From contig JAFZQQ010000318.1 of NCBI GenBank assembly GCA_017620315.1, positions 1-8,125 of the forward strand: a stretch of DNA of 8,125 nt, in the 5' to 3' direction. The position numbers and the translations under genes are program-made. Origin of the DNA: Oscillospiraceae bacterium. Lineage in GTDB: Bacteria > Bacillota > Clostridia > Oscillospirales > Oscillospiraceae. Position 1 is the first letter of the stretch; each line of letters begins with the position of its first letter. A model generated the notes under the pieces. That model was given only the letters and a program-made list of their open reading frames with translations. It did not search any database and was not told where the DNA came from. Shown one piece after another: positions 1 through 6,486 of this stretch.

Positions 1-1491
1 CGCCTGTTCCATCGCCTTGAGATCCTGCGGGTCGACGATGATGATATTCTGATAGCCATAGGAGCGCAGCACGTCCTCGATCTTGAGCGCCTCGGCAATG
101 TCGCCCTGAAGGGTGAAGCCGCTGCCGGGGTTCTCCTGATGTCCCGTCATGCCCGTGATGGAGTTGTCCAGCACAACGGGGATGAGATTGCCCTTGTTGT
201 AGATGATCTCCGCTGCGCCGGTCATGCCGCTGTGGAAGAAGGTCGAGTCGCCCATGACGCCGAAGACCTTCTTGTCGGTCTGGCCGGTCGCGGCGAACGC
301 CTTTGCCATGCCCATGGCGACGGAGAAGCCGCCGCCCATGCACACCACGCTGTCAAGCGCGCTGAGCGGCGCGCTGCCGCCGAGCGTGTAGCAGCCGATG
401 TCTCCGGCAATGACGAAATCCTTGTGGCGCGACATGGTGTAGAAAAAGCCTCTGTGCGGGCAGCCGGGGCAAAGCGCGGGCGGACGGGAAACCGCCGCAA
501 CGCCGACGTCGACCGTTTCGTTTTTCTGCCCGAAGATGCGCTCGCGCAGCAGCTGCGGATTGAGCTCGTAAAGCCTGCCGGTCAGCTCCTTGCCGACGCA
601 CTCGATGCCGGCGGCCTTGATCTGCTCCTCCATAAAGTCGTCCAGCTCTTCGACGACATAGAGCTTTTTGACCTTTGCGGCAAACTCGCGGATGAGCTTC
701 ATCGGTAGCGGATAGGTAAGCCCGAGCTTGAGGAAGGACGTGTCCTCCGGGAAAGCGTCCTTGGCATACTGATAGGCGATGGACGCGGTGACGACGCCGA
801 TCTCGCCCCCGTTGAGCTCCATACGATTGAGCTTGCTCGTGTAGCCGTATTCCTCAAGCGCCGCGAGGTTCTTCTCGACCTTGGGGTGATTCTGCATCGC
901 GTTGGCGGGAGCCGAGATGTACTTGCGCGTATTGCGCTGATACGCCAGCGGCGCGCGCTCCACACGCTCGCCCAGCGTGACCAGGCTCTTGGAATGGGCC
1001 ACGCGCGTCGTGGTGCGGAACAGCACCGGCATATCGAAACGCTCCGATATCTCATAGGCCTCCTTGAGGAAGTCCAGACACTCCTGCGAGTCGGAGGGCT
1101 CGACCATCGCGATCTTTGCGCTGCGCGCGTAATGGCGGTTGTCCTGCTCATTTTGCGACGAGTGCATGCTCGGATCGTCCGCCGATACGATCACAAAGCC
1201 GGCGCTTACACCGTTGTATGCCGCGGTGAAAATGGGATCGGCCGCCACGTTGACGCCGACGTGCTTCATCGCGCACAGGCTCCGCACGCCCGCGATGCTC
1301 GCGCCGTAGGCGACCTCTGTCGCGACCTTCTCGTTCGGAGCCCACTCGCAGTAAAGCTCGTCCTTGTACTGGGGAAGATTCTCGAGGATCTCTGTGCTCG
1401 GAGTGCCCGGATAGGCCGAGCAGACCTTGACGCCGGCTTCGTAAACGCCGCGGGCAATCGCCTCGTTGCCGGAATACAGAACCTTTTCCAA
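1..1491 (-). CDS. iorA: Indolepyruvate:ferredoxin oxidoreductase, alpha subunit (partial, C-terminus off the left edge)
   Basis: This thiamine-diphosphate enzyme oxidatively decarboxylates indolepyruvate and other aryl pyruvates to aryl-acetyl-CoA, passing electrons to ferredoxin in the cytoplasm during aromatic amino acid fermentation. The 497 visible codons start with MEKVLYSGNEAIARG, typical of IorA. They include AYPGTPSTEI (residues 26-35), SADDPSMHSSQNEQDNR (103-119), CPGCPHRG (341-348), GDIGC (363-367) and GDSTFFHSG (414-422); the last two lie in the thiamine-diphosphate/Mg binding half. IorA is usually near 600 residues and ends in a ferredoxin-like 4Fe-4S domain, so that end and probably iorB lie beyond position 1. 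I chose the TTG start at 1491 because AAAGGTGG lies 8 bases upstream; an in-frame GTG at 1503 would add MAVT but has no good ribosome binding site. The gene is divergent from the LysR gene at 1641, its likely regulator. Identification is firm; the exact start is less certain. Confidence 0.93.
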   Translation of the reverse strand, partial: MEKVLYSGNEAIARGVYEAGVKVCSAYPGTPSTEILENLPQYKDELYCEWAPNEKVATEVAYGASIAGVRSLCAMKHVGVNVAADPIFTAAYNGVSAGFVIVSADDPSMHSSQNEQDNRHYARSAKIAMVEPSDSQECLDFLKEAYEISERFDMPVLFRTTTRVAHSKSLVTLGERVERAPLAYQRNTRKYISAPANAMQNHPKVEKNLAALEEYGYTSKLNRMELNGGEIGVVTASIAYQYAKDAFPEDTSFLKLGLTYPLPMKLIREFAAKVKKLYVVEELDDFMEEQIKAAGIECVGKELTGRLYELNPQLLRERIFGQKNETVDVGVAAVSRPPALCPGCPHRGFFYTMSRHKDFVIAGDIGCYTLGGSAPLSALDSVVCMGGGFSVAMGMAKAFAATGQTDKKVFGVMGDSTFFHSGMTGAAEIIYNKGNLIPVVLDNSITGMTGHQENPGSGFTLQGDIAEALKIEDVLRSYGYQNIIIVDPQDLKAMEQA

Positions 1492-1553
1492 AGTAACTGC
1501 CACCTTTCACAATAGAGTTGCCGGTTGCGACCGGTAAATGACCAAGTACCCCT

Positions 1554-1582
1554 ATTCTATAAAAGACATTGCAATCTGTAAA
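1554..1582 (-). promoter_or_regulatory. Predicted SigA promoter for iorA
   Basis: Read on the minus strand, TTTACA (1582-1577) and TAGAAT (1559-1554) are separated by exactly 17 bases, a near-consensus housekeeping promoter. Transcription would start near 1547, giving a leader of about 55 bases before the TTG start at 1491. The -35 box lies two bases from the -35 box of the opposing lysR promoter, so the two polymerases probably compete. Confidence 0.7.
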
Positions 1583-1597
1583 ACATTATCTTATAAT
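1569..1597 (+). promoter_or_regulatory. Predicted SigA promoter for the LysR-type regulator
   Basis: TTGCAA (1569-1574) and a perfect TATAAT (1592-1597) are separated by 17 bases. The expected start near 1604 leaves a leader of about 37 bases before the ATG at 1641. The -10 box lies inside a CTTATA/TATAAG inverted repeat, which would allow autorepression, a common arrangement for LysR-family genes. Confidence 0.72.
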
Positions 1598-1619
1598 GCA
1601 ACTATAAGTTTTTCTTATA
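1590..1619. promoter_or_regulatory. Candidate LysR operator: three alternating half-sites
   Basis: CTTATA (1590-1595), TATAAG (1603-1608) and CTTATA (1614-1619) form two overlapping perfect 6-bp inverted repeats with spacers of 7 and 5 bases. The first half-site overlaps the lysR -10 box. LysR-type regulators usually bind dyads of about 15 bases between divergent genes and often occupy two adjacent sites, which fits this layout. The A/T-rich half-sites partly coincide with a TATAAT box, so some of the symmetry could be chance. Binding is inferred. Confidence 0.45.
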
Positions 1620-1640
1620 ATCGTTTGGGGGGGATGCGCC

Positions 1641-2561
1641 ATGACGATACAACAGGTGCTTTATGTGCTGGAGGCGGCAAGCTGCCGGAACATCTCGCAG
1701 GCGGCGGAGAGGCTGTTCGTCTCGCAGTCGGCGGTTTCACAGCAGATCGCAAGGCTTGAGCGCGAGCTGGGGCGCAGCCTGTTTGTGCGCTCGCTCCACC
1801 GCCTTGAGCTGACGGAGGAGGGCGAACGCTTCTGCCGTGAGGCGCGTCCCGTTGTAGACGCATGGCAGACGCTTTGCAGCAGCGTGCGCGCGGATAACCC
1901 CGCGGCAAAGAAACAGCTTCGCGTCGGGATCGGCCCAAGGGTATATTCCAACGGCCTGTTTCAGGGGATACTCCGCTTTTTTGACGCCCATCCCGAGATC
2001 GAAGCGTCGTTCATCACGGAATCGAGCCGGGACTATCCCTACGCGCTGCGCCGGCAGAACATCGATCTGGCGCTGGACGTGCTCTCTCCGGAGGAGCCGC
2101 TGAGCGGAGATGAGGATTTTTATATCTGCGAGCTGATCCGCGAGCGGCAGTGCGTGCTGACCTCGCCGGAGGATCCCCGCGCCGCGCTGCCGGAGATCTC
2201 GATCTCCGAGCTGCAGGGGGCGACCATGATCTCCGCGCTGGAGTATTCCTCGGAGGATCGCATGCTGAAGGAGACCTGCCGTAAATACCACGTCAGCTTC
2301 GAGCGCGTCTACCGCTCGGACAGCATCAATATGGTCATGAGCCTTGTGCGCGACGGGCGCGGCGTCGTTCTCGGGCCGCATTCCTTTGCCGATTACTACC
2401 ATGTCGCGGCGATCCCGCTCACGCCGCAGACCGAGGCGTCGCTGAGCTTTATCTGCCTGCGCAAGCTCATGCACCGCCGGGAGCTGCAGGAGTTTCGCAA
2501 TCATCTGCTCGCCCTGTGCCGCAAGGAGCCGGCGGAGGACCGCGGCGCCCTGCAGACTTGA
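1641..2561 (+). CDS. LysR-type transcriptional regulator
   Basis: This 306-residue protein has the normal length and layout of a LysR-type DNA-binding regulator. Residues 1-60 form the winged helix-turn-helix: the ISQAAERLFVSQSAVSQQIARLE stretch begins near residue 18 and is followed by LGRSLFVR and LTEEGERF. A linker leads to the periplasmic-binding-protein-like effector domain from about residue 92 (LRVGIGPRVY) to near 295. The ATG at 1641 follows a run of seven G (1627-1633), a usable though not classical ribosome binding site at 7 bases. An ATG at 1634 is out of frame. The gene is divergent from iorA with overlapping promoters and shared candidate operator sites, so it probably controls iorA, perhaps in response to an aromatic keto acid or amino acid. 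The ligand and the sign of regulation are not visible. Family assignment is secure. Confidence 0.93.
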   Translation: MTIQQVLYVLEAASCRNISQAAERLFVSQSAVSQQIARLERELGRSLFVRSLHRLELTEEGERFCREARPVVDAWQTLCSSVRADNPAAKKQLRVGIGPRVYSNGLFQGILRFFDAHPEIEASFITESSRDYPYALRRQNIDLALDVLSPEEPLSGDEDFYICELIRERQCVLTSPEDPRAALPEISISELQGATMISALEYSSEDRMLKETCRKYHVSFERVYRSDSINMVMSLVRDGRGVVLGPHSFADYYHVAAIPLTPQTEASLSFICLRKLMHRRELQEFRNHLLALCRKEPAEDRGALQT

Positions 2562-2565
2562 CAAG

Positions 2566-2616
2566 AACGGCGCTGCCTCAATTCGGCTTGCTTAGCCGTT
2601 TTGAGACAACGCCGTC
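2566..2616 (-). terminator. Long hairpin in the convergent gap, probable terminator of the secreted-protein gene
   Basis: Paired segments are 2567-2572 with 2610-2615 (ACGGCG/CGCCGT), 2577-2581 with 2601-2605 (CTCAA/TTGAG) and 2584-2587 with 2595-2598 (CGGC/GCCG), around a 7-base loop. In plus-strand RNA the segment between the first two stems has C-A mismatches. In minus-strand RNA these become G-U wobbles, giving about 15 continuous pairs. The minus-strand product then runs into TTCTTGT, a weak U-rich tail. It lies about 55 bases past the stop at 2670, so termination of that gene is the best reading, with some action on lysR possible. Confidence 0.5.
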
Positions 2617-2642
2617 AATCACTGCGGCACGAGCTTCGGCAT

Positions 2643-2658
2643 GCGCAGTATCCTGCGC
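2643..2658. repeat. Small perfect hairpin just past the secreted-protein stop codon
   Basis: GCGCAG (2643-2648) and CTGCGC (2653-2658) flank a four-base loop. It lies 11 bases beyond the stop codon at 2670-2672 on the minus strand. No T-run follows on either strand, so it is not a classical intrinsic terminator; it may protect the transcript 3' end or assist the larger hairpin downstream. Confidence 0.4.
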
Positions 2659-2669
2659 GGCTCATCCTC

Positions 2670-5600
2670 TCAGCCGGTGCTCCATACCAGCGGCTCGTAG
2701 TCGGGCAGGGGCGCGGAACTGACGTCCAGCAGCAGGAGCTTCACCTTAACGCCTCCGGACGGCAGGGACGAGAGCGGGATAACCATGCTCAATTCGGTTC
2801 CGTGACCCTTGGCCAGTGTGACGCCGTCGGTGCCGCAGCCGAGAAAACGCCCGTTTTTGTCATAGAACGCTGCGACTGCGTTGAGCTGCGGCGGATCGCC
2901 CCAGTTTTCCTCATCTCCCGCATAGATCCCGTTGTAGAGCAGCACCGCGTGGAAGCTGAGCTTTTTGTCCGCGAAGCTGATCGACGGGCCGGCGAGCTTG
3001 AAGTCCTGCGTCATCTCGCTGACGCTGGCGATCCCGTCGCTTTTGACCGAGATGCTGTAGCTCACCGTGTAACCGCCGGAGTATTCGCCGGTGAGCTTGC
3101 CGTCAGAGTCTGTGAGCAGAACGATATCCGGGCTGCCCAGCGCCGTGGCGGTGACCGTCGCGCTGCCGGGGGCAAGCGCCGTGATCACACCGGTATTGTC
3201 CACGGTGACGACGCTCTCGTCGCTGCTTTTCCAGAGAATGTCCGGAATGGTGGCGGGCTTGGAATTTGACGTTTTCAACGTCACGGGAAGCGTTGCCCGT
3301 CCGCCGGACTGCAGCGCTGCGTTCAGGCTTGCCATCAGCGTCGGGCCGCCGCCGGTGATGCCTGTTACTTTGTTGTAGCCGGCTTGACCGTTGAAGACGG
3401 CATAAAGCTCATCGACGATCGGCTTGACGTATGCGGCGTAGTATTCCTCCACCACGGCGAAGTTGTAGGTGTGCCTGTATGCCTCCTCCGCAAGAGAGCC
3501 TTCGTTGTTCAGATATTCATTGTACTGCGGAGTGCTCGTGGCTGTGCGGCAGCCCTTCAGCTCGTAATAGCGGATGCGCCTGTATGCCTGCTGCCGTACG
3601 CTCTCGTCCGACGACGCGGCCTTTTCCATCAGCGAGGCGCGTTCCGCGAGCAGCTTTTCGCGGAGCGTGCGCATATCGTCCAGATAGAGGCTCTTGCCCT
3701 CAAGCTCATTGACAAGGATGGCGACCATGGTGTTCGGCGTAGTCTGAAAATTGGCATAGGAAAGGCAGCGATACACACGGTTGTTGACACTGTATGTCTC
3801 CCGGAGGCCCGACGAGTAGCTGTCGTAATACATGACCACCGTATTTCCGTTGTCGTTCAGAAGCCCGTATTCATCGTAAAGATCCTTGTAGCTTTTGAGA
3901 CTTCCGCCGAACAGAGCGTTCATGTTTGCCAGCTCGGTCTTGGTCAGCATGTTCGACTCGCCGTCGATCTCCTCGCGCTGGCTGCGCGCCGTGTCGATCA
4001 TCAGCGTCAGACGGCAGGCGTTATTGATGTGCTCCGCTTCGTCGTCCGGATAGTCCTTGACCGCGTTATACAGGTTCTGAAGAGCAGCTTCGTTCCTGGA
4101 AAGGTCTGTCGCGAGATCGCCGCCGAACCAGAAGCTGCATAGACTTGATCCGCTTCTCAGCGGCACCATGCCGTGGCTGTAATCCCGGTTTTGCATCTGA
4201 TAGGAAATGTTGCTGTACTCCTTCAGCCAGTCCGGATAGCTCGCACGCAGCGCGAACAGGTCGTCGATCTCCTGACGCAGCAGCGGCATGGCGTATTCCA
4301 TATCCTCCTGCGAGGATTTGTAAACGGCGTTGACCTTGGAAAGATACGACTCAAAGGTCTGCACGGAAGCGTTGAAGTCCTCAAGCTCCGCGGTCTTTTT
4401 GGCAATTACGGTTTCGAGCTTGTGCTTGTATTCATAGCCGTACTCTATCCTCTGGCGGATCACGTCCATCGTCGCGCCGCAATAGGTGTCGACGAATGCG
4501 TTATAGACGGACGTATCAAGCCTCCAGTTGCCGTAGGCTGCTTCCGCGCCGTGCGAGAGGTTGAACACGACGTTTTTCAGCGGAACCAGATTGCTTTCAT
4601 AACTCGTCAGCCGGGTTTCCCATGCCGAAATGAATGCGTTGACCTCGCTGAGCCGCGTTCTCAGCTCCCGGAGCACGTTGTTTTGCCCGGTTCGCTGAGC
4701 GGACACAAGCTCCTTGTAATTTGGAAGGGAGAACAGAGCCTTTGGAGAGGAAAGGTCGCCGTTGACACGATAGCTCCCGTCGTAATTGCGCAGAGTCAGA
4801 AAGCTCGAAAAGCACGACTGATAGAACGTGTCCCACGGATATTCCACGCCGTTGTAAGATACTATACTTGTATCGTACGCGATCCAGCGCAGCGTCTGCG
4901 GCGCACAGGCGCCGTCGTCGGAGGTATAGGCGGTTTTGAAGCTCTGCGCGTCCTTCTTCGCAAGCTCGAGCTGATCGTTTGCCCATTCCTTTGCGGCGGC
5001 GAGCTGCCGCGCCCTGAACGTTTCCTCACTCTCTGTGCTCTGCTTTACAATGTGACTGATATTCGGCACAAAGTCGGGATTTGCCGTGGTGCCCAGCGCG
5101 CGTGCCTCCTGCTCGGCAGCCTCGCGCTGCTGAAGCTGCGTTTGAGCGAGCGCCCTTCTCTGCTGGTCGTCGGCGGAGAGCTTGCTGTACTTGCTGCGGA
5201 GAGTGTTCGCCTCAAGCTGGCAGAAGGTCATCATTTCCTCCGCAAGGTTCGCCTGCACCGCCATGAGACGCTCGAACTGCCTGATCGCGTTGATCGCGGC
5301 TTCGCCCTCGATGCGGTCGCTCTCTCCGGTAAAGTCGTCGATCACATCGTCCGTGCTCAGATAGCGCAGGCCTGTGACCTCCTTGATCTTATCCGTGATC
5401 TTGAGCTGATCGTCCGTGATTTCCCAAATCTTGTCCTTCAGGTCGCCCAAATCGCCGCTGGGGCGCGGGGAAAGAGCGTTGTCCATAATGATTTTGATCA
5501 GCTCGCTGGAGATGAAGGTCACAGCCACGTTGGTCTGGGCGTATTTCAGGTTGGAAAGCTTTCTGTAGGCGTCCGCGCCCATCTGCTCCGCCACGCCGTA

Positions 5601-6155
5601 GCGGTTGAGCAGCGAGTCCATTTCCGCCTTTTCCGCCGCGCTGTATTCCCCAAAGCCCAGCGTGTTGTACGCCGAAGCGTCCAACGCGTGCGAGGTCGGA
5701 TTTTCCGGGTCGCCGTACCATGCGTATAGAGCGGGATAGTTTTTTCGCATCAGATCGGCGCGAAGCTGCTGCCCCGCCTGTTTCCAGCCGGTTCTTGTCA
5801 ACGCCCAGTCGTCCATCTGCCGCTTTCCGCTCGTCCCGAACTGGATTATCTGGTCTCTGCTCCAGCCGGCAAACCACTTGGTCACCTTCATGCGATCGGC
5901 GTCGCTCATGCGTTTCCACGCGGCGAGGTTGGTGGCGCTGCTCGTTTGGTCGCTCGCGAGCGTTTCACCGTTATACTGATAGGTGATATAATGCCCGCGC
6001 AGGGGAATGTACCCTGTGCTGATGAGCTTCGCGCAGAGAAAATCCGCTCCGGATTGAACGGCGCGTGCCTCCCGCGGGCAGAGCGGCCCAAAGGGCAGCA
6101 GAGTCAGCGCCAGCAGCAGAGCGAGCACCCTGACTTTGATACGTCGCAGCTTCAT
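2670..6155 (-). CDS. Large secreted protein with helical/coiled-coil body and C-terminal Big_2 (bacterial Ig-like) domain
   Basis: I do not recognise a named family for the whole 1161-residue protein. It starts with a signal peptide: basic KLRRIKVR, a hydrophobic core LALLLALTLLPFG, and an A-R-A motif at 30-32 with predicted cleavage before VQSG. The body is rich in charged helices, with coiled-coil-like stretches near 295-355, 380-405, 480-530 and 565-640. A Big_2-like domain lies near 930-1038, with its WKSSDESVVTVDNTGVITAL core from residue 975. About 120 further residues look beta-rich. There is no LPXTG motif, C-terminal membrane segment or SLH repeat, so it is probably released or held non-covalently at the surface. 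The ATG at 6155 is chosen because GAGGAGGG lies 7 bases upstream; the ATG at 6176 would place the signal peptide behind seven extra residues. It has its own promoter, divergent from the RiPP locus, and no shown functional link to it. Confidence 0.85.
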   Translation of the reverse strand: MKLRRIKVRVLALLLALTLLPFGPLCPREARAVQSGADFLCAKLISTGYIPLRGHYITYQYNGETLASDQTSSATNLAAWKRMSDADRMKVTKWFAGWSRDQIIQFGTSGKRQMDDWALTRTGWKQAGQQLRADLMRKNYPALYAWYGDPENPTSHALDASAYNTLGFGEYSAAEKAEMDSLLNRYGVAEQMGADAYRKLSNLKYAQTNVAVTFISSELIKIIMDNALSPRPSGDLGDLKDKIWEITDDQLKITDKIKEVTGLRYLSTDDVIDDFTGESDRIEGEAAINAIRQFERLMAVQANLAEEMMTFCQLEANTLRSKYSKLSADDQQRRALAQTQLQQREAAEQEARALGTTANPDFVPNISHIVKQSTESEETFRARQLAAAKEWANDQLELAKKDAQSFKTAYTSDDGACAPQTLRWIAYDTSIVSYNGVEYPWDTFYQSCFSSFLTLRNYDGSYRVNGDLSSPKALFSLPNYKELVSAQRTGQNNVLRELRTRLSEVNAFISAWETRLTSYESNLVPLKNVVFNLSHGAEAAYGNWRLDTSVYNAFVDTYCGATMDVIRQRIEYGYEYKHKLETVIAKKTAELEDFNASVQTFESYLSKVNAVYKSSQEDMEYAMPLLRQEIDDLFALRASYPDWLKEYSNISYQMQNRDYSHGMVPLRSGSSLCSFWFGGDLATDLSRNEAALQNLYNAVKDYPDDEAEHINNACRLTLMIDTARSQREEIDGESNMLTKTELANMNALFGGSLKSYKDLYDEYGLLNDNGNTVVMYYDSYSSGLRETYSVNNRVYRCLSYANFQTTPNTMVAILVNELEGKSLYLDDMRTLREKLLAERASLMEKAASSDESVRQQAYRRIRYYELKGCRTATSTPQYNEYLNNEGSLAEEAYRHTYNFAVVEEYYAAYVKPIVDELYAVFNGQAGYNKVTGITGGGPTLMASLNAALQSGGRATLPVTLKTSNSKPATIPDILWKSSDESVVTVDNTGVITALAPGSATVTATALGSPDIVLLTDSDGKLTGEYSGGYTVSYSISVKSDGIASVSEMTQDFKLAGPSISFADKKLSFHAVLLYNGIYAGDEENWGDPPQLNAVAAFYDKNGRFLGCGTDGVTLAKGHGTELSMVIPLSSLPSGGVKVKLLLLDVSSAPLPDYEPLVWSTG

Positions 6156-6181
6156 GGTTCGGCCCTCCTCATTCAATCAGC

Positions 6182-6215
6182 GTTGTCCGCCGTTCCTTGC
6201 CGGACGGCGGACGGC
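6182..6215. repeat. GC-rich hairpin between the secreted-protein start and its promoter
   Basis: A perfect 9-bp stem pairs GTCCGCCGT (6185-6193) with ACGGCGGAC (6204-6212). In plus-strand RNA it extends with wobble pairs to about 14 pairs (6182-6195 with 6202-6215) and a 6-base loop, followed by only three T. In minus-strand RNA it sits in the untranslated leader of the secreted-protein gene, about 20 bases before its ribosome binding site. It could be a leader hairpin for that gene or a plus-strand barrier against antisense read-through into the RiPP operon. Confidence 0.45.
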
Positions 6216-6243
6216 TTTCCAAAGTGTTTATCCGTCAATGTGG

Positions 6244-6272
6244 AATATACCATAACCCAAAACCGAATGCAA
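6244..6272 (-). promoter_or_regulatory. Predicted SigA promoter for the secreted-protein gene
   Basis: On the minus strand TTGCAT (6272-6267) and TATATT (6249-6244) are separated by 17 bases. The expected start near 6237 gives a leader of about 82 bases that contains the GC-rich hairpin at 6182-6215. Confidence 0.65.
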
Positions 6273-6304
6273 GGACAACAGCGCGGCAGAACGGTATTCG
6301 CCTC

Positions 6305-6333
6305 TTGCAATCTGCCGAGAAATCCCCTATACT
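6305..6333 (+). promoter_or_regulatory. Predicted SigA promoter for the RiPP operon
   Basis: TTGCAA (6305-6310) and TATACT (6328-6333) are separated by 17 bases, close to consensus. Transcription would start near 6340, leaving about 113 bases before the precursor ATG at 6453. The three downstream genes on this strand are 41 and 20 bases apart with no obvious terminator, so one transcript probably carries them. Confidence 0.66.
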
Positions 6334-6339
6334 CAAAAC

Positions 6340-6452
6340 AACGATTTTTTCAAAACTTTGCTGCCATCTCGGATCCTTCTGCGTATCAAAGAAAAGAGAG
6401 ACGTTATCCGCTGACCACGCCAATCAAAGCATTTTTTGAAAGAAGAATCATC
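6340..6452 (+). other. Untranslated leader of the RiPP operon
   Basis: About 113 A/T-rich bases between the predicted transcription start and the first precursor. TCAAAAC occurs twice, at 6333-6339 and 6350-6356, 17 bases apart and spanning the start site, which could be a regulator site. T-runs occur at 6345-6350 and 6432-6437 but neither follows a convincing stem. I see no known riboswitch and no gene here. Confidence 0.35.
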
Positions 6453-6486
6453 ATGGACGACAAGCTGAACGCTGCCCTCGAGGGCA
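6439..6486 (+). repeat. Precursor-start repeat, copy 1 (ribosome binding site plus first leader codons)
   Basis: This 48-base stretch matches the one at 8078-8125 at 41 of 48 positions, counted by eye. It covers the ribosome binding region and the first 11 codons of the precursor. One mismatch turns AGGAG into AGAAG here, weakening the binding site; two mismatches change residues (D to E and E to K). The match stops only because the window ends. It shows duplication of a precursor gene on either side of the maturase. Confidence 0.8.

Noticed and set aside
139..708. Plus-strand frame of 189 codons over iorA
   Set aside because: The opposite strand encodes clear IorA motifs (CPGC, GDIGC, GDS); the plus-strand product is a compositional shadow.
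1737..2564. 275-codon open frame on the minus strand
   Set aside because: It is the antisense shadow of the LysR gene, with no sign of its own start site or domain.
4173..5729. 518-codon open frame on the plus strand
   Set aside because: It lies entirely opposite the secreted-protein gene, shows no recognisable domain and is rich in Arg/Val/His-type shadow composition, while the minus-strand frame has a signal peptide, a Big_2 domain and a strong ribosome binding site.
6156..6176. Upstream ATG at 6176 for the secreted protein
   Set aside because: The GAGGAGGG site lies between this ATG and the one at 6155, and the signal peptide reads naturally from 6155.
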